From contig NZ_CP118733.1 in the NCBI RefSeq assembly GCF_032594915.1, forward strand, positions 1,736,001 to 1,800,000: DNA of 64,000 nt, written 5' to 3'. Within the stretch, counting starts at the first letter, position 1. Every line of letters starts with the position of its first letter. The notes beneath the pieces are model-generated. The model had not been told where the DNA came from and did no database searches. It worked only from the letters and a program-made list of their open reading frames with translations. The translations under genes were made by a program, and so were the position numbers. The DNA comes from Streptococcus sp. 29896 (GTDB taxonomy: Bacteria > Bacillota > Bacilli > Lactobacillales > Streptococcaceae). This document shows positions 1 to 8,948 of this stretch, one piece after another.

Positions 1-469
1 TGGAGTCTGACCCTGACAGACTTTCCGACTCGGAAACCGACTCAGACTCCGAGAAAGAGTGGGAGAGCGACTCTTCCTGGCTAAATGCTATTGACTCTGA
101 CTCCGACAAACTACTAGATTGGCTCAACCAAAGGCTTTCTGAGGCAGACAAGGACAAGCTGGCTACATCTGAACCAACTTCCAACACCACCTCTTCTTTA
201 GTCACCAAGGCCTCTTGACTAAGTTCTTGAGCTTGAACTAATTCTCCGCCCGCTACTGCCAAACCAGCCACCATAGCCGATTTCATCAACAGACTAGCCG
301 AAGAATAGGTTGACTTTGACGCTAGAGAAATTGATTTGGTTTCAATGTTGCTTTGGCCAAATATCTTCCAAGCAACTTTAGAAATGACAGTTCTGACCCA
401 GTGCTTTCCGGACTTATGCATCCGCACATGGGTATGACGATGAGTTTCTGTAATCGATTGTTTTTTCAT
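1..469 (-). CDS. Serine-rich repeat (SRR) surface adhesin, N-terminal part only (runs off left edge)
   Basis: This partial gene starts with ATG at 469 and is open to base 1, giving 156 visible residues. Residues 16-24 read RMHKSGKHW, a KxYKxGKxW-type signal typical of streptococcal SRR glycoproteins exported by the accessory SecA2/SecY2 system. A hydrophobic stretch (about residues 60-78) ends near VQAQ, a plausible cleavage site. From about residue 105 the chain becomes Ser/Glu-rich with SES-type repeats, as in the first SRR domain that is O-glycosylated in Fap1/GspB/SrpA-type adhesins. The glycosyltransferase genes directly upstream (662-5179) fit this substrate. The binding domain, wall anchor and any secA2/secY2 genes lie outside the window, so the ligand cannot be inferred. 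The ribosome binding site is weak. Confidence 0.88.
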   Translation of the reverse strand, partial: MKKQSITETHRHTHVRMHKSGKHWVRTVISKVAWKIFGQSNIETKSISLASKSTYSSASLLMKSAMVAGLAVAGGELVQAQELSQEALVTKEEVVLEVGSDVASLSLSASESLWLSQSSSLSESESIAFSQEESLSHSFSESESVSESESLSGSDS

Positions 470-483
470 TTTGACACAAAGGA

Positions 484-519
484 CCATCCGACTCTAATCT
501 GAGCCGGATGGCTTTTTTT
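484..519 (+). terminator. Rho-independent terminator-like hairpin, plus orientation, in the SRR adhesin leader
   Basis: CCATCCG (484-490) pairs with CGGATGG (505-511), with CTC/GAG extending the stem. Seven T follow on the plus strand. No plus-strand gene precedes it. On the minus strand the same hairpin sits in the 5' leader of the SRR gene, 15 bases before its ATG. Confidence 0.5.
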
Positions 520-551
520 CCTTCTATAAATATAGGTAGAATATAGCTTCT

Positions 552-586
552 ATCTTACCCTATCCCTTCCCTTCCCTTCCTGTCAA
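552..586 (-). promoter_or_regulatory. Candidate SRR adhesin promoter with pentanucleotide G-rich spacer repeat
   Basis: On the minus strand a perfect TTGACA (581-586) is followed by a 23-base spacer (558-580) and TAAGAT (552-557). The spacer holds 3.4 copies of GGAAG and four GGG runs, a G-quadruplex-type pattern. The spacing is 6 bases longer than optimal. Loss of one 5-base unit would make it 18, near the sigma-A optimum. The promoter role is inferred from these boxes only. Confidence 0.5.
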
Positions 587-661
587 TCAATTGATCTCAT
601 TTTCCTGCGCTTTTTCATATGTTTTTTTCAATACAAATGAAAAGAAAAGATAAGATTACTC

Positions 662-1540
662 TCACCTTTTCCATTTTTCTAAAATTGAAATCTTTTGCAT
701 ACATTTTTGATAGTCTTGCATCCTACCAGTTTTCAAATAAAAATCCTTATGTAGATTCAATCGCCATCTATAGGCTCGTAATTCTGGCTCGATATCAAAG
801 CCAATCAATGATAAGACAGCAATACGTTCTTCAATGCTCTTCAGAGGAAAAACCGAAGAGATCTCAACTGTCTTGGTCACACTTGTTTGACGCTTACGAT
901 GATAATACAAACTAGTGTTTGAATACACGATTCGCTCAGCCTTTAGGTATATTTTCCAAGTTGTATAGTCATCCTCGACCTTTTCATCCTCCGGATAGAC
1001 AATTCCATCTAACAATGCAGCCTTATACAATTTGCACCATGGGACGGTAAAACATTGACTGATCGAAAATCGACTCTCGTACTCTTTTTTAAACCATTCT
1101 TGTGGGCTAAAAATCTGCCTAAAATAATCCTGTGCTTGCAGGTGGAAAGCAAATGAATTGGTCTCTTCCATAAATTGAGTAAAGTTAACCACAGCAATAT
1201 CAGCGTCCGTCTCTTTCAACGACTGATAGAGATATTCAATGTGATTCGGTTCCAACCAATCATCATTATCAACAAATAAAACATAGTCACCACTAACTAG
1301 AGGCAGGGCTGTATTTCGTGCTGCTCCGACCCCTCCTCCTCCGATTGCCTTATTCACCAATTTAACTCGACTATCTTTTTGACGATAAGCTTCACAAACA
1401 CTGGCACTACCATCTGTTGATCCATCGTTCACCAATATTAATTCAATGTTTTGATAGGTTTGATCTAAAATACTATCCAAACACTGCTTCAAATAGATAC
1501 CCGCATTGAATACAGGAACAATGACTGATACTTTTTCCAT
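662..1540 (-). CDS. GT2-family glycosyltransferase, SRR glycosylation cluster
   Basis: This 292-residue GT-A fold enzyme belongs to family GT2. It opens with KVSVIVPVFN, followed by NDGSTDGS (38-45) and the metal/nucleotide-binding DNDD (91-94). The middle and C-terminal regions match the gene at 4301-5179 and the C-terminal half of the product of 1548-3299, so the cluster carries three paralogous GT2 modules. It lies 7 bases after the GT-D/GT2 gene and directly upstream of the adhesin, so it probably extends the O-glycan on the SRR protein, as GalT1/GalT2-type enzymes do for Fap1. Donor and acceptor are unknown. Start is ATG at 1540. Confidence 0.85.
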   Translation of the reverse strand: MEKVSVIVPVFNAGIYLKQCLDSILDQTYQNIELILVNDGSTDGSASVCEAYRQKDSRVKLVNKAIGGGGVGAARNTALPLVSGDYVLFVDNDDWLEPNHIEYLYQSLKETDADIAVVNFTQFMEETNSFAFHLQAQDYFRQIFSPQEWFKKEYESRFSISQCFTVPWCKLYKAALLDGIVYPEDEKVEDDYTTWKIYLKAERIVYSNTSLYYHRKRQTSVTKTVEISSVFPLKSIEERIAVLSLIGFDIEPELRAYRWRLNLHKDFYLKTGRMQDYQKCMQKISILEKWKR

Positions 1541-1547
1541 CCTATTT

Positions 1548-3299
1548 CTACTTTCTAAATCGATTCATCAAATCTAACTTAGCACTAATAGACCGATAGA
1601 GCTCAATCTGACCTGCATAGAGAGCATCTGCTTGACATTTTTTCAAGCGAGCTACATAGGAATCTATCTGGGCTGCCGGATTATAGCCTAAGGCCACCAA
1701 TAACGCAATCCGTTCTTCCGCGTTACTGATCATGGTCGTGATGTCCTGCAACATGACAGACCGAGACAGCCCTTCCGGCCGTTGTGAATAGTAATAGGGA
1801 CCTTCATTGGTGAAATGGATCTGATTGGCTTTCAAATACAATTTATAGATCGTTGCATCGTCTTCTCTGAGACGACCTGTTGGGTAGCGGATATCCCCAA
1901 ATAAGGACCTTTTAAATAATTTCAACGGAGAGAAGGTGAAAGCAAGGTGCATATTGTTTTTCATGTTTCCCTCTAAGTCCAACCAGTCTTGGATGGAATA
2001 AACCGTCTGGAAATAGTTTCCTTCATGATGGTAAAAAAGGAAAGACTGCCGTTCCTCATTGAAAGAGGTGAAATTAGTGGCAGCAATATCCGATCCTGAC
2101 TCTCTCGCTCCGTCATATAGATGCTGGAGATAGTAATCTTCTACAAAATCATCTGAATCGACAAAGGTAATGTATTCTCCCTTCGCACTGTCAATCCCCT
2201 TATTGCGTGCCGCAGACACCCCTGCGTTTTCCTGGTGAATGACACGGATACGTTCATCTTTTTTGGCATATTCTTCCAAAACAAAGGCGCTCCCATCTGT
2301 CGAGCCATCGTTAATTAATATCAATTCAAAATGAGGATAAGTCTGTTTCAATAAAGAATCAATGCAGCGGTTTAAGTAAGGCTTTACATTATAAACAGGG
2401 ACAATAATACTAATTAAAGCAGGTACTGCTTGCACTTCGTGTTCTTCTTTCACCGAAACCTCCTGTAGAGTTTGCGACGCAACACCCACCCAAGCCTTTA
2501 CGGAGTGAAGGTAGTCCGCATCTTCTGTAAACTGAATATCTGTATCAAAATTATGCTCAGCAGTGTGCTTGTGGTCAAGTTTCACCTTGGATGTCGCCTT
2601 CATCTGAAACCATTCATACTCAGAATCGATGTGTCCCAAGTCAATAGCCTGATAACCCCTCTGCATCAAATCAACTGCCAAGACCTTAGCTGTCGGCCCC
2701 AACATCAGAAGGATCAACTTATCATCTGCATGCTCTAAAATCGCTTCTAGAATGTCATCGTATTTAGCAAAAGCATTCTTTGATGGACAAACGATACGAG
2801 AAACAGAATCTGCTCCAGCAAACAGGTCGTTTCCAACCCCCGATCGACTGGTTTCACCTTCGACAATCAAAATATCTCGCCCCTGCCATAAGTCCTTAAT
2901 GGCCGCAAAATAGGCTGCCGCAGGTTCCTTATCCACCAAGTCGATATAGGGACGCGAGATAAAGGTTGAACCGTACCAGTCAGATTGACACTCCTGGGCA
3001 TAAAATTGACCATAGCGCTCAAAATGACTCTTCCAAAATTGTTGAGCATTTGAGTTATACCGTTCCAATCCTTGAAAAACATCTGGCAAACACACCACTA
3101 ATTCCGGAGAACTTGGAATGGTCAAAATAGCTTTTAAGGCTGCCGCTAATTCTGAATCATATGGCTGATAGGGGATGCTAGACCCCTGAATCACATCAAT
3201 TTCTCCATCTCCAAATCGCACAACAGAGGACTGGTGTTCTTTGATATAAGCAAGGCTATCCAAAATCGGCAAAACACGAATTTCTTCTAATTTTCTCAT
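1548..3299 (-). CDS. Bifunctional glycosyltransferase: GT-D (DUF1792) domain fused to GT2
   Basis: The product has 583 residues. Residues 1-265 form a DUF1792/GT-D domain, recognised by [10 protein letters not shown] (26-35) and [14 protein letters not shown] (146-159). This fold is known from the DGT1 enzyme of the S. parasanguinis Fap1 pathway. After a charged linker (about 245-293), a GT2 domain begins at [10 protein letters not shown] (295-304) with NDGSTDGS and DSDD (381-384). The order is GT-D first, GT2 second. The start ATG at 3299 overlaps the stop of the upstream gtf3-like gene (ATGA), which suggests translational coupling. The likely role is two successive sugar transfers onto the growing SRR O-glycan in the cytoplasm; the sugars themselves cannot be read from sequence. 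Confidence 0.85.
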   Translation of the reverse strand: MRKLEEIRVLPILDSLAYIKEHQSSVVRFGDGEIDVIQGSSIPYQPYDSELAAALKAILTIPSSPELVVCLPDVFQGLERYNSNAQQFWKSHFERYGQFYAQECQSDWYGSTFISRPYIDLVDKEPAAAYFAAIKDLWQGRDILIVEGETSRSGVGNDLFAGADSVSRIVCPSKNAFAKYDDILEAILEHADDKLILLMLGPTAKVLAVDLMQRGYQAIDLGHIDSEYEWFQMKATSKVKLDHKHTAEHNFDTDIQFTEDADYLHSVKAWVGVASQTLQEVSVKEEHEVQAVPALISIIVPVYNVKPYLNRCIDSLLKQTYPHFELILINDGSTDGSAFVLEEYAKKDERIRVIHQENAGVSAARNKGIDSAKGEYITFVDSDDFVEDYYLQHLYDGARESGSDIAATNFTSFNEERQSFLFYHHEGNYFQTVYSIQDWLDLEGNMKNNMHLAFTFSPLKLFKRSLFGDIRYPTGRLREDDATIYKLYLKANQIHFTNEGPYYYSQRPEGLSRSVMLQDITTMISNAEERIALLVALGYNPAAQIDSYVARLKKCQADALYAGQIELYRSISAKLDLMNRFRK

Positions 3300-4300
3300 C
3301 CTTCTCCCCCATCACATATGGCACTAAAGACAGCATTGACCAATAATTTTTTCGTAAAATACCCTTGTCGAACCAAGGGATTAAAGGCCCTTACTCTAGC
3401 CACAAATCCCTGATAGTCAGCTGGCGTCATAGCTTGAATTTTTTCAACCGCTTCATCCAGACTGTCCACAACCAAACCAAGTCCATTCGCCTCGATGATT
3501 TCCTGATTGGCAATTCCTCTCTGAACAATCACAGGGATGCCCGCTGCTACAAAAGCACCTAATTTATACGGACAATAGAGGGTTTGATACCCCTTGTCAT
3601 GATCATCCATCCACACCAAGCCAAATCCGCCTTGCGACATCTCTAACAAGAGCTGTTCATCTGGGCGATAAGGTAGGCGTTTTACCATGGTTGGCAACTC
3701 CACCTCTTGGCGACAATAAAGATGAACCTGAACAGGATAGTTCCAACTTTTCATGAAACTAAAACGCTCTGGTGAGCCCGGAAAGTGGATTAAGGGCTTA
3801 TAATAAGCTGGTAATTGCGGAGCATTGGTCGGATGATCCCACATCCCCTGAACTAGTGTCTTTTTCACAGTCAAGCCATGTTCACGCAAGACATCAATCA
3901 TCTTTTGACTCGGAGCCACAATGACATCTGCTAGATTATAGTAGGCAATGGTCCGGTCCATCAAGTAGTAATTCCCCGCAAACATTAAAGGAACAACATC
4001 GTGGATAAAAATCACAATTTTGATTTGATAAGCCTTCAACTTTGCCATCAAGCGCTCATCAAAATTCGTTGTATTCCAAGTCGGCGTTTGGAAGATGACA
4101 ACATCCCCATGCCGCAAGCCAGCCACAATCCCATCCAAGCGTTTACTGAGTTCAGACGGACTATCTGCCTCCATATTATAAGCATAGACCCCCAGTTCAC
4201 GATAGCCAAGGTCAATCGCAATATCTGTCACCATATTTTGTCCAAGCTGCGCCGTTGAAGATGCTGCTTGACCGTTTAAATTTGTAATATAGACTCTCAT
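3296..4300 (-). CDS. gtf3: Gtf3-like glucosyltransferase of SRR glycoprotein pathway
   Basis: This 334-residue protein begins [11 protein letters not shown] and shows the GT-B-type organisation of Gtf3/Nss enzymes, including the C-terminal [17 protein letters not shown] segment that contributes to nucleotide-sugar binding. In the Fap1 and SrpA pathways Gtf3 adds the second sugar (glucose) to protein-linked GlcNAc. The start ATG at 4298-4300 follows the upstream stop codon without a gap, and its own stop overlaps the next start, so it is part of a tightly coupled operon. Gtf1/Gtf2, which add the first GlcNAc, are not in this window and probably lie beyond the adhesin gene. Confidence 0.8.
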   Translation of the reverse strand: MRVYITNLNGQAASSTAQLGQNMVTDIAIDLGYRELGVYAYNMEADSPSELSKRLDGIVAGLRHGDVVIFQTPTWNTTNFDERLMAKLKAYQIKIVIFIHDVVPLMFAGNYYLMDRTIAYYNLADVIVAPSQKMIDVLREHGLTVKKTLVQGMWDHPTNAPQLPAYYKPLIHFPGSPERFSFMKSWNYPVQVHLYCRQEVELPTMVKRLPYRPDEQLLLEMSQGGFGLVWMDDHDKGYQTLYCPYKLGAFVAAGIPVIVQRGIANQEIIEANGLGLVVDSLDEAVEKIQAMTPADYQGFVARVRAFNPLVRQGYFTKKLLVNAVFSAICDGGEG

Positions 4301-5179
4301 TTAATTGTTTCCGTATTTATCTATCATCCGCTTGCGGAATTCCAGGTTCTTATAAGCTACTACATCCCCATTACGCAGTTTGCTATCCCGATTTATCTGC
4401 GAACGCCATTTGTAGGCGGCAATTTCCCGTGACAAATCAAAACCAAGCAAGCCCAACACCTCAAGGCGCTCTGCTACTGGCTCCGTTGAAAAGATTGTCG
4501 CCTGATCGGCTGTCTGGGTCATCGACCCCGCATTGACACGATAAATCAGACTAGAGCGATGCATATAGGCGATTCGATTCGCTGCCAAGTATGTTTTCCA
4601 AGTTGTCCGGTCATCCTCCCCAAAACCATCTGTCGGATAGAGGATGTATTCAAACAGAGACTTTTTATACATTTTGCTCCAAGGTACTGTGAAACAGAGG
4701 GAAATATTGTGGCCAACCCCATATTGGAAAGCAAACCACTCTTCTGGGCTATAAACAGCCTCGTAATAATCATCTGCCCCAATGTGTAAATTGAACTGCC
4801 CAGTTTCCTCGTAATACTGAGTAAAGTTGGAAATGGCTACATCACTTCCTGTACGAGTAAGTAGTTCATACAAATCAGAAACATGATTAGGATCAATCCA
4901 ATCATCTGCATCCACAAATACAATATAGTCCCCTGTCGCCACCTCAAGTGATGTATTACGGGCCGCGCCTAGACCTTCATTCTTCACCTTGTGAACCACT
5001 CTAACCCGTCGATCTTGCTGACGTAACTGCTCGCACAAGAGAGCTGACCCGTCTGTCGAACCATCATTGATTAATAAAATCTCTAGATTTTTATAATCCT
5101 GTGCCATAATACTTTCGACACATTGACGAAGATGTTTTTCCCCATTGTAAACAGGTACAATTACACTCACTTTTTCCAC
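4301..5179 (-). CDS. GT2-family glycosyltransferase, first gene of the SRR glycosylation operon
   Basis: This 292-residue GT2 enzyme has KVSVIVPVYN at its N-terminus, NDGSTDGS (38-45) and DADD (90-93). It has the same length as the gene at 662-1540 and close sequence similarity to it, so the two are probably a duplication pair. The start is GTG at 5179, chosen because a GAGG ribosome binding site lies 7 bases upstream and the conserved GT2 start follows at once. A promoter lies just upstream (5214-5242). It probably acts on the SRR adhesin glycan; donor specificity is unknown. Confidence 0.83.
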   Translation of the reverse strand: MEKVSVIVPVYNGEKHLRQCVESIMAQDYKNLEILLINDGSTDGSALLCEQLRQQDRRVRVVHKVKNEGLGAARNTSLEVATGDYIVFVDADDWIDPNHVSDLYELLTRTGSDVAISNFTQYYEETGQFNLHIGADDYYEAVYSPEEWFAFQYGVGHNISLCFTVPWSKMYKKSLFEYILYPTDGFGEDDRTTWKTYLAANRIAYMHRSSLIYRVNAGSMTQTADQATIFSTEPVAERLEVLGLLGFDLSREIAAYKWRSQINRDSKLRNGDVVAYKNLEFRKRMIDKYGNN

Positions 5180-5213
5180 TTAAATGCCTCATTCCCTCTT
5201 ATATATTACCTTT

Positions 5214-5242
5214 ATCATAGCATGCCTAGACTAGAAATGCAA
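5214..5242 (-). promoter_or_regulatory. Predicted promoter of the glycosyltransferase operon
   Basis: TTGCAT (5237-5242), a 17-base spacer and TATGAT (5214-5219) on the minus strand, placed 35 bases before the GTG start of the first GT2 gene. Confidence 0.55.
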
Positions 5243-5267
5243 AAATAGTCTGTCATTTTTCTGTAAA

Positions 5268-5288
5268 CAAAAAGGGGATTTTCCCCTT
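5268..5288 (-). terminator. Terminator of the pyruvyltransferase-family gene
   Basis: AAGGGG (5272-5277) pairs with CCCCTT (5283-5288) around a TTTT-type loop. A T-run follows on the minus strand. It sits directly after the stop of the gene ending at 5291. Confidence 0.7.
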
Positions 5289-5290
5289 TT

Positions 5291-6250
5291 TTAACGATAG
5301 ATTCCATAATACTGGTGAGCTGACCACAGTCCCGTCACCATGGCTTGAACCAACTCTGGATCCATAAAGAAATCTGTAACTTCCTGCCCATTGAGGTATC
5401 CAGCTTCGCTCTTAAAACCTGTGAAAGCTTGGCAGCGTTCCTCTAGTTCCTTCCGAATGTCCAGATGCTTTTGTGGATTTGGCAAAGGCTGGTTCACATC
5501 ACAAGCTCCTGCCAAAAACTCCTCAACCGTCATGTAGTTGGCCAACTCACGCAAACCAGCAAAACGCCCTTCTTCAAACCCTTGTTCTTGAATATTCAAA
5601 ACAGGAGTTCCAAGCGCCAAACATGGCAAGGTTCCATGCAAACGAGTGGTAACGACAAAGCGTGCTGACTGATAGAGGTAGAGGTAGTACTGAGCTACTT
5701 TCATCCGTTGAGAAGGGCTCATGTACTGGTGGTTGATATCCGCACTCATCCGAATAACCGGATAAACAGATTCTCTTGCCAACTTATCATAAACAGCATT
5801 TGGCAGGTCAATCGCAAGTACAATGTCCTGCTTTTTCACTCCTGGTTCAGATTGAATCGTCAAGGTCATGCAATGCGAGAGATAGGATTCAACTCCCAGA
5901 TCTTCAAAATAAGATTGGGTATCGATCGACCGAGCACCAACTGGTTCATATTTGGTGAAAAAAGCACGATTTTCAGGAGATGAGAACAAGGACTTACTAT
6001 CCTCATCTACATACATAGAAATCAGGAGCGGGTGAAGATAGGACTGCTTAGGCGGGAAATTTTCCGGCCGATGTGAGTACCATCCGTTCATGATGATTTT
6101 TATTTCTTCATCCGTTTCCGCCTGAAACTCATTCATGTAATCACGATTGATGAAGTAGTCAATCCGTGGTAAAAAGCGACTGGTCGCAACGGATTGAATC
6201 TCATCTCCTATATTACCTGTTGTGTAAGAAAAAAGGGCATATTTGGTCAT
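5291..6250 (-). CDS. Polysaccharide pyruvyl transferase family protein
   Basis: This 319-residue protein has features of the PssM/CsaB polysaccharide pyruvyltransferase family: an N-terminal SYTTGNIGDEIQS segment, and a central VVTTRLHGTLPCLALGTPV segment with the family's R-L-H-G signature. Members transfer pyruvate ketals, or in some cases sugars, to surface glycans. It has its own promoter and terminator, so it is a separate unit just upstream of the SRR glycosyltransferases. A role in decorating the same glycan is plausible but not proven; it could instead act on another surface polysaccharide. Confidence 0.8.
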   Translation of the reverse strand: MTKYALFSYTTGNIGDEIQSVATSRFLPRIDYFINRDYMNEFQAETDEEIKIIMNGWYSHRPENFPPKQSYLHPLLISMYVDEDSKSLFSSPENRAFFTKYEPVGARSIDTQSYFEDLGVESYLSHCMTLTIQSEPGVKKQDIVLAIDLPNAVYDKLARESVYPVIRMSADINHQYMSPSQRMKVAQYYLYLYQSARFVVTTRLHGTLPCLALGTPVLNIQEQGFEEGRFAGLRELANYMTVEEFLAGACDVNQPLPNPQKHLDIRKELEERCQAFTGFKSEAGYLNGQEVTDFFMDPELVQAMVTGLWSAHQYYGIYR

Positions 6251-6280
6251 GGCATTTCCTGCTTTCGGTTATTTCGTTCT

Positions 6281-6309
6281 AGTATAGCACAGAATAGCAT
6301 GAATGCGAA
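6281..6309 (-). promoter_or_regulatory. Predicted promoter of the pyruvyltransferase-family gene
   Basis: TTCGCA (6304-6309), 17-base spacer, TATACT (6281-6286) on the minus strand, 30 bases before the ATG at 6250. Confidence 0.55.
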
Positions 6310-6318
6310 GCTAGTGGC

Positions 6319-6768
6319 TTAGATTGTTCGAGCTTGACCTACCCCATTATTGATTTTAAAGACATACTTATGCCCCTGCGTCAAACTATGATAGAAGCCA
6401 TCTCCCTCATAGACTTGGAAAATCTGCATGGTCTTGCGACTTTCCTCATCCTTGTAAACATGTTGGACATAAGGATTGTCCGCAAAAACCTTCTCCAAGA
6501 GTTCTTGACTAGCCGGACGAGCTTTCCCCTCGATTCGAATAACTTGAATCAAGTAGTCTTCTTCTGACAGGGCTGTTAGTGCAACACGCTCATCCCCCAT
6601 CAGTTGTTGATAGAAATGCGTTTCCGAACCAGTCATAAAGAAAATACCATCCTCATTGGCTGCTGTAATATGGATCGGACGTGCATGGGGATTTCCAGCT
6701 TCATCAACCGTCGCAAAAATCCCTAGCTTCATTCCTTCCAAAATTTCCATGACATTTTTGACTTCCAT
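6319..6768 (-). CDS. Pyridoxamine 5'-phosphate oxidase-fold flavoprotein
   Basis: This 149-residue protein of the split-barrel FMN-binding PNPOx-like family has the motif GIFATVDEAGNPHARPIHI (17-35), followed by a DGIFFMTG strand typical of these small proteins. The length is normal for general-stress-type PNPOx-like proteins, and it is probably not a true PdxH. A strong AGGAGG precedes the ATG at 6768. It is monocistronic with its own promoter. The substrate is unknown. Confidence 0.8.
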   Translation of the reverse strand: MEVKNVMEILEGMKLGIFATVDEAGNPHARPIHITAANEDGIFFMTGSETHFYQQLMGDERVALTALSEEDYLIQVIRIEGKARPASQELLEKVFADNPYVQHVYKDEESRKTMQIFQVYEGDGFYHSLTQGHKYVFKINNGVGQARTI

Positions 6769-6799
6769 AAGTAGCCTCCTAGACTTACATTCTACCTAA

Positions 6800-6828
6800 A
6801 TTATAGCAAATTCCATTCGGAAAGTTAA
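6800..6828 (-). promoter_or_regulatory. Predicted promoter of the PNPOx-like gene
   Basis: TTAACT (6823-6828), 17-base spacer, consensus TATAAT (6800-6805) on the minus strand, 31 bases before the ATG at 6768. Confidence 0.65.
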
Positions 6829-6868
6829 GGTAAACATACAAAAATACTACTGAATATTTCCCATCCCT

Positions 6869-7177
6869 CTAGCCCCTACGCCCACTCTTTAGCTGAGTTG
6901 TTGTCCCTACATAGACAAAGGTCCGATTAAACACCTTTGGGTCTACCATCTTTATCCGAAATAAAAAATAATGGTCTCTACCATCCTTAGCCGACTCCTT
7001 GTTAAGACGAAAATAGGACTTACCAGAACTGGCCATGGTCAGCAGGATATCATCCGCCAAAAAACTCAAGGGAGTATCCAGCGCTGAGTATTTATAAAAA
7101 TCTCCTTCAAACTGATGGTAATTTTCCGAAAAATAATCAAACTGCCATTCATTTTGTCGAGTTTGTCTTACTTTCAT
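6869..7177 (-). CDS. Small protein of the UmuC-associated operon (tentatively DUF5960-like)
   Basis: This 102-residue protein has DYFSENYHQFEGDFYKY near the N-terminus and a charged KDGRDHYFLF segment. I associate it tentatively with the DUF5960 family seen next to streptococcal Y-family polymerases; no function is known. Its ATG at 7177 overlaps the stop of the YolD-like gene (ATGA), so it is the last gene of the HdiR-polymerase operon and presumably DNA-damage inducible. Confidence 0.7.
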   Translation of the reverse strand: MKVRQTRQNEWQFDYFSENYHQFEGDFYKYSALDTPLSFLADDILLTMASSGKSYFRLNKESAKDGRDHYFLFRIKMVDPKVFNRTFVYVGTTTQLKSGRRG

Positions 7178-7527
7178 CTCTCTTCCTCCAAACTAAAGGC
7201 CAACAGCTGTTCCATCGGAATCCTCACATGCCCTCCCCCCTCTTTGAGCACTAGATTTTCCCTAGACAAGTCTGTGATCATACCTATACGATACCGCCGT
7301 TCTCCGCCTTCTTGGACCAAAAATTTCCCCATCAATTGCTGCAAGAACAACTGATTAAGGAGAAAGAGCTTTTGAGCCAAGGGCAATTGCTCCATTTCCT
7401 CTACATCAACTGATGATTCCTGCAAGGCAGTCATATGCTCCGAGATGAAGAATCCCATCCATTTAGCCATCCCCCTATCCTGATAGAACCGAACTGAATC
7501 AAAAGGCAAGTAACTCCGATCAATCAT
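7174..7527 (-). CDS. YolD-like protein, translationally coupled to the Y-family polymerase
   Basis: This 117-residue protein carries the YolD-like signature DRGMAKWMGFFISEH (18-32), followed by a beta-rich region with RYRIGMITDLSRENLVLKEGG. YolD-family proteins are thought to be Gram-positive counterparts of UmuD-like partners for Y-family polymerases and are usually encoded beside them. The ATG at 7527 overlaps the polymerase stop (ATGA), which supports a joint function in translesion synthesis. Confidence 0.75.
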   Translation of the reverse strand: MIDRSYLPFDSVRFYQDRGMAKWMGFFISEHMTALQESSVDVEEMEQLPLAQKLFLLNQLFLQQLMGKFLVQEGGERRYRIGMITDLSRENLVLKEGGGHVRIPMEQLLAFSLEEER

Positions 7528-8939
7528 TCCAATCCCTCCAATCCACCGGCGGAATGTCCACCCACCAGTCTGCTACGTTCGAAGACTCTTGAGGCAGGAT
7601 CCAATACATCTGCTGTGACCAATGATGTAAAACCATACTTGTTTTGAATGCTGTCTATAGCCTGCTGTAAGCGCTCATCTCTCTCCAACTGTTCGATATC
7701 ATCAAATAGTCCAATAACCATTACCGATTCATCTACTAATTGATCAAAGCGAATCCCTACTCGACGAATAGCGCCATCCTTGTATTTCTCTCGAAACAAA
7801 TCAATGACAATAGCAGCTAAACGCTTATAGTCACTTGTGGGTTCGATCGTTCGTTGCACCATGATAGGCAACCGATTCTCTCGACTTGAAAACATAAGCG
7901 TCAGACCAACTCTCTTTGTTTTTTTACCCTTTTTCCGCAAACGCCGTGCAACTTGACTAGTAAACCCCCGTAACAAAATCTCTAAATCTTGTTTATCTGT
8001 ATAATCTCGATCCAGTGTCTGACTGTTGCCAATCCCCTTGCTCTTTGGACGATAGGGATGTTTGAGATTGGATTCATCTACTCCATGGGCATGGAACCAC
8101 ATTTGAGTCCCCATGATACCAAATTCTTTTTTTAGATGATCTGGATTGGCCAAGGCTAACTCTTTTACCGAATGAATCCCCAACTGGTGCAGGCGTTTCT
8201 CTGTTCGATGCCCAATTCCCCAAAAATCAGTCAATTTTGAGATATTCCAAACCTTGCTTTCCACATCTTGATAGGACCAATTTGCCCGCATGGTTTTAGT
8301 TTTCTTAGCTTCATTATCCAAGGCTAGCTTAGCCAATAAGGGATTAGCATTGCTCATCCCAACCGTCGCATAGACACCTGTTTGTGCCCAAATCGCATGC
8401 TGAATCCGATCAGCCACCCGATCTAATTTTACCTTACGTGATAAAGCTGGATCCTTCACAAAGTAGTCCAAGGAGGTCGTTAAATCAAGAAAGCCTTCAT
8501 CGATAGAATATGGAAAAATCTCATCTCTGCCGGCGAAGTCCTCAAAAATTTTTTGAATCGCAATATTTTTTTCGATATACAATTCCATCCGAGGCGGCAC
8601 AATGTAAGAACGTTTGGCCCAATACTCGACATACCGGATATAGTCTGGAGTTATGGGTAAACTATTCCTTTTGGCATTTTGATAAGAAAATTTCCTCGTC
8701 CGAATGTCAAAAGGCAATTCATGCGTTCTTCCGACATTATCACGACCAAATACCTGTTTAAAGATAGGTGAACTTGCTAAAATCAGCCCGTTTGAGTGAT
8801 CATCTCGACTAAGAACACATAAAGAAGTTGTCAATGGATTCAGACCACGCTCGACACATTCGATCGATGCATAGAAGGATTTCATATCGACAAAGGCAAT
8901 ATCTGAAACTGGCTCCTTGGTATAATCAATTACCACCAT
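7524..8939 (-). CDS. umuC: Y-family translesion DNA polymerase (UmuC/DinB type)
   Basis: This 471-residue polymerase has the palm motifs FVDMKSFYASIE (16-27, catalytic D18) and SIDEGFLDLT (145-154, catalytic D147 and E148), then helix-hairpin-helix-like WGIGHRTEKRLHQLGI and a C-terminal little-finger region. It should copy damaged DNA with low fidelity. It lies 9 bases after the HdiR-type repressor gene and is followed by coupled YolD-like and small-protein genes. The operon should be induced when the repressor self-cleaves after DNA damage. The length is usual for streptococcal and mobile-element UmuC proteins. No breaks are visible. Confidence 0.93.
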   Translation of the reverse strand: MVVIDYTKEPVSDIAFVDMKSFYASIECVERGLNPLTTSLCVLSRDDHSNGLILASSPIFKQVFGRDNVGRTHELPFDIRTRKFSYQNAKRNSLPITPDYIRYVEYWAKRSYIVPPRMELYIEKNIAIQKIFEDFAGRDEIFPYSIDEGFLDLTTSLDYFVKDPALSRKVKLDRVADRIQHAIWAQTGVYATVGMSNANPLLAKLALDNEAKKTKTMRANWSYQDVESKVWNISKLTDFWGIGHRTEKRLHQLGIHSVKELALANPDHLKKEFGIMGTQMWFHAHGVDESNLKHPYRPKSKGIGNSQTLDRDYTDKQDLEILLRGFTSQVARRLRKKGKKTKRVGLTLMFSSRENRLPIMVQRTIEPTSDYKRLAAIVIDLFREKYKDGAIRRVGIRFDQLVDESVMVIGLFDDIEQLERDERLQQAIDSIQNKYGFTSLVTADVLDPASRVFERSRLVGGHSAGGLEGLE

Positions 8940-8948
8940 CTTATCACC

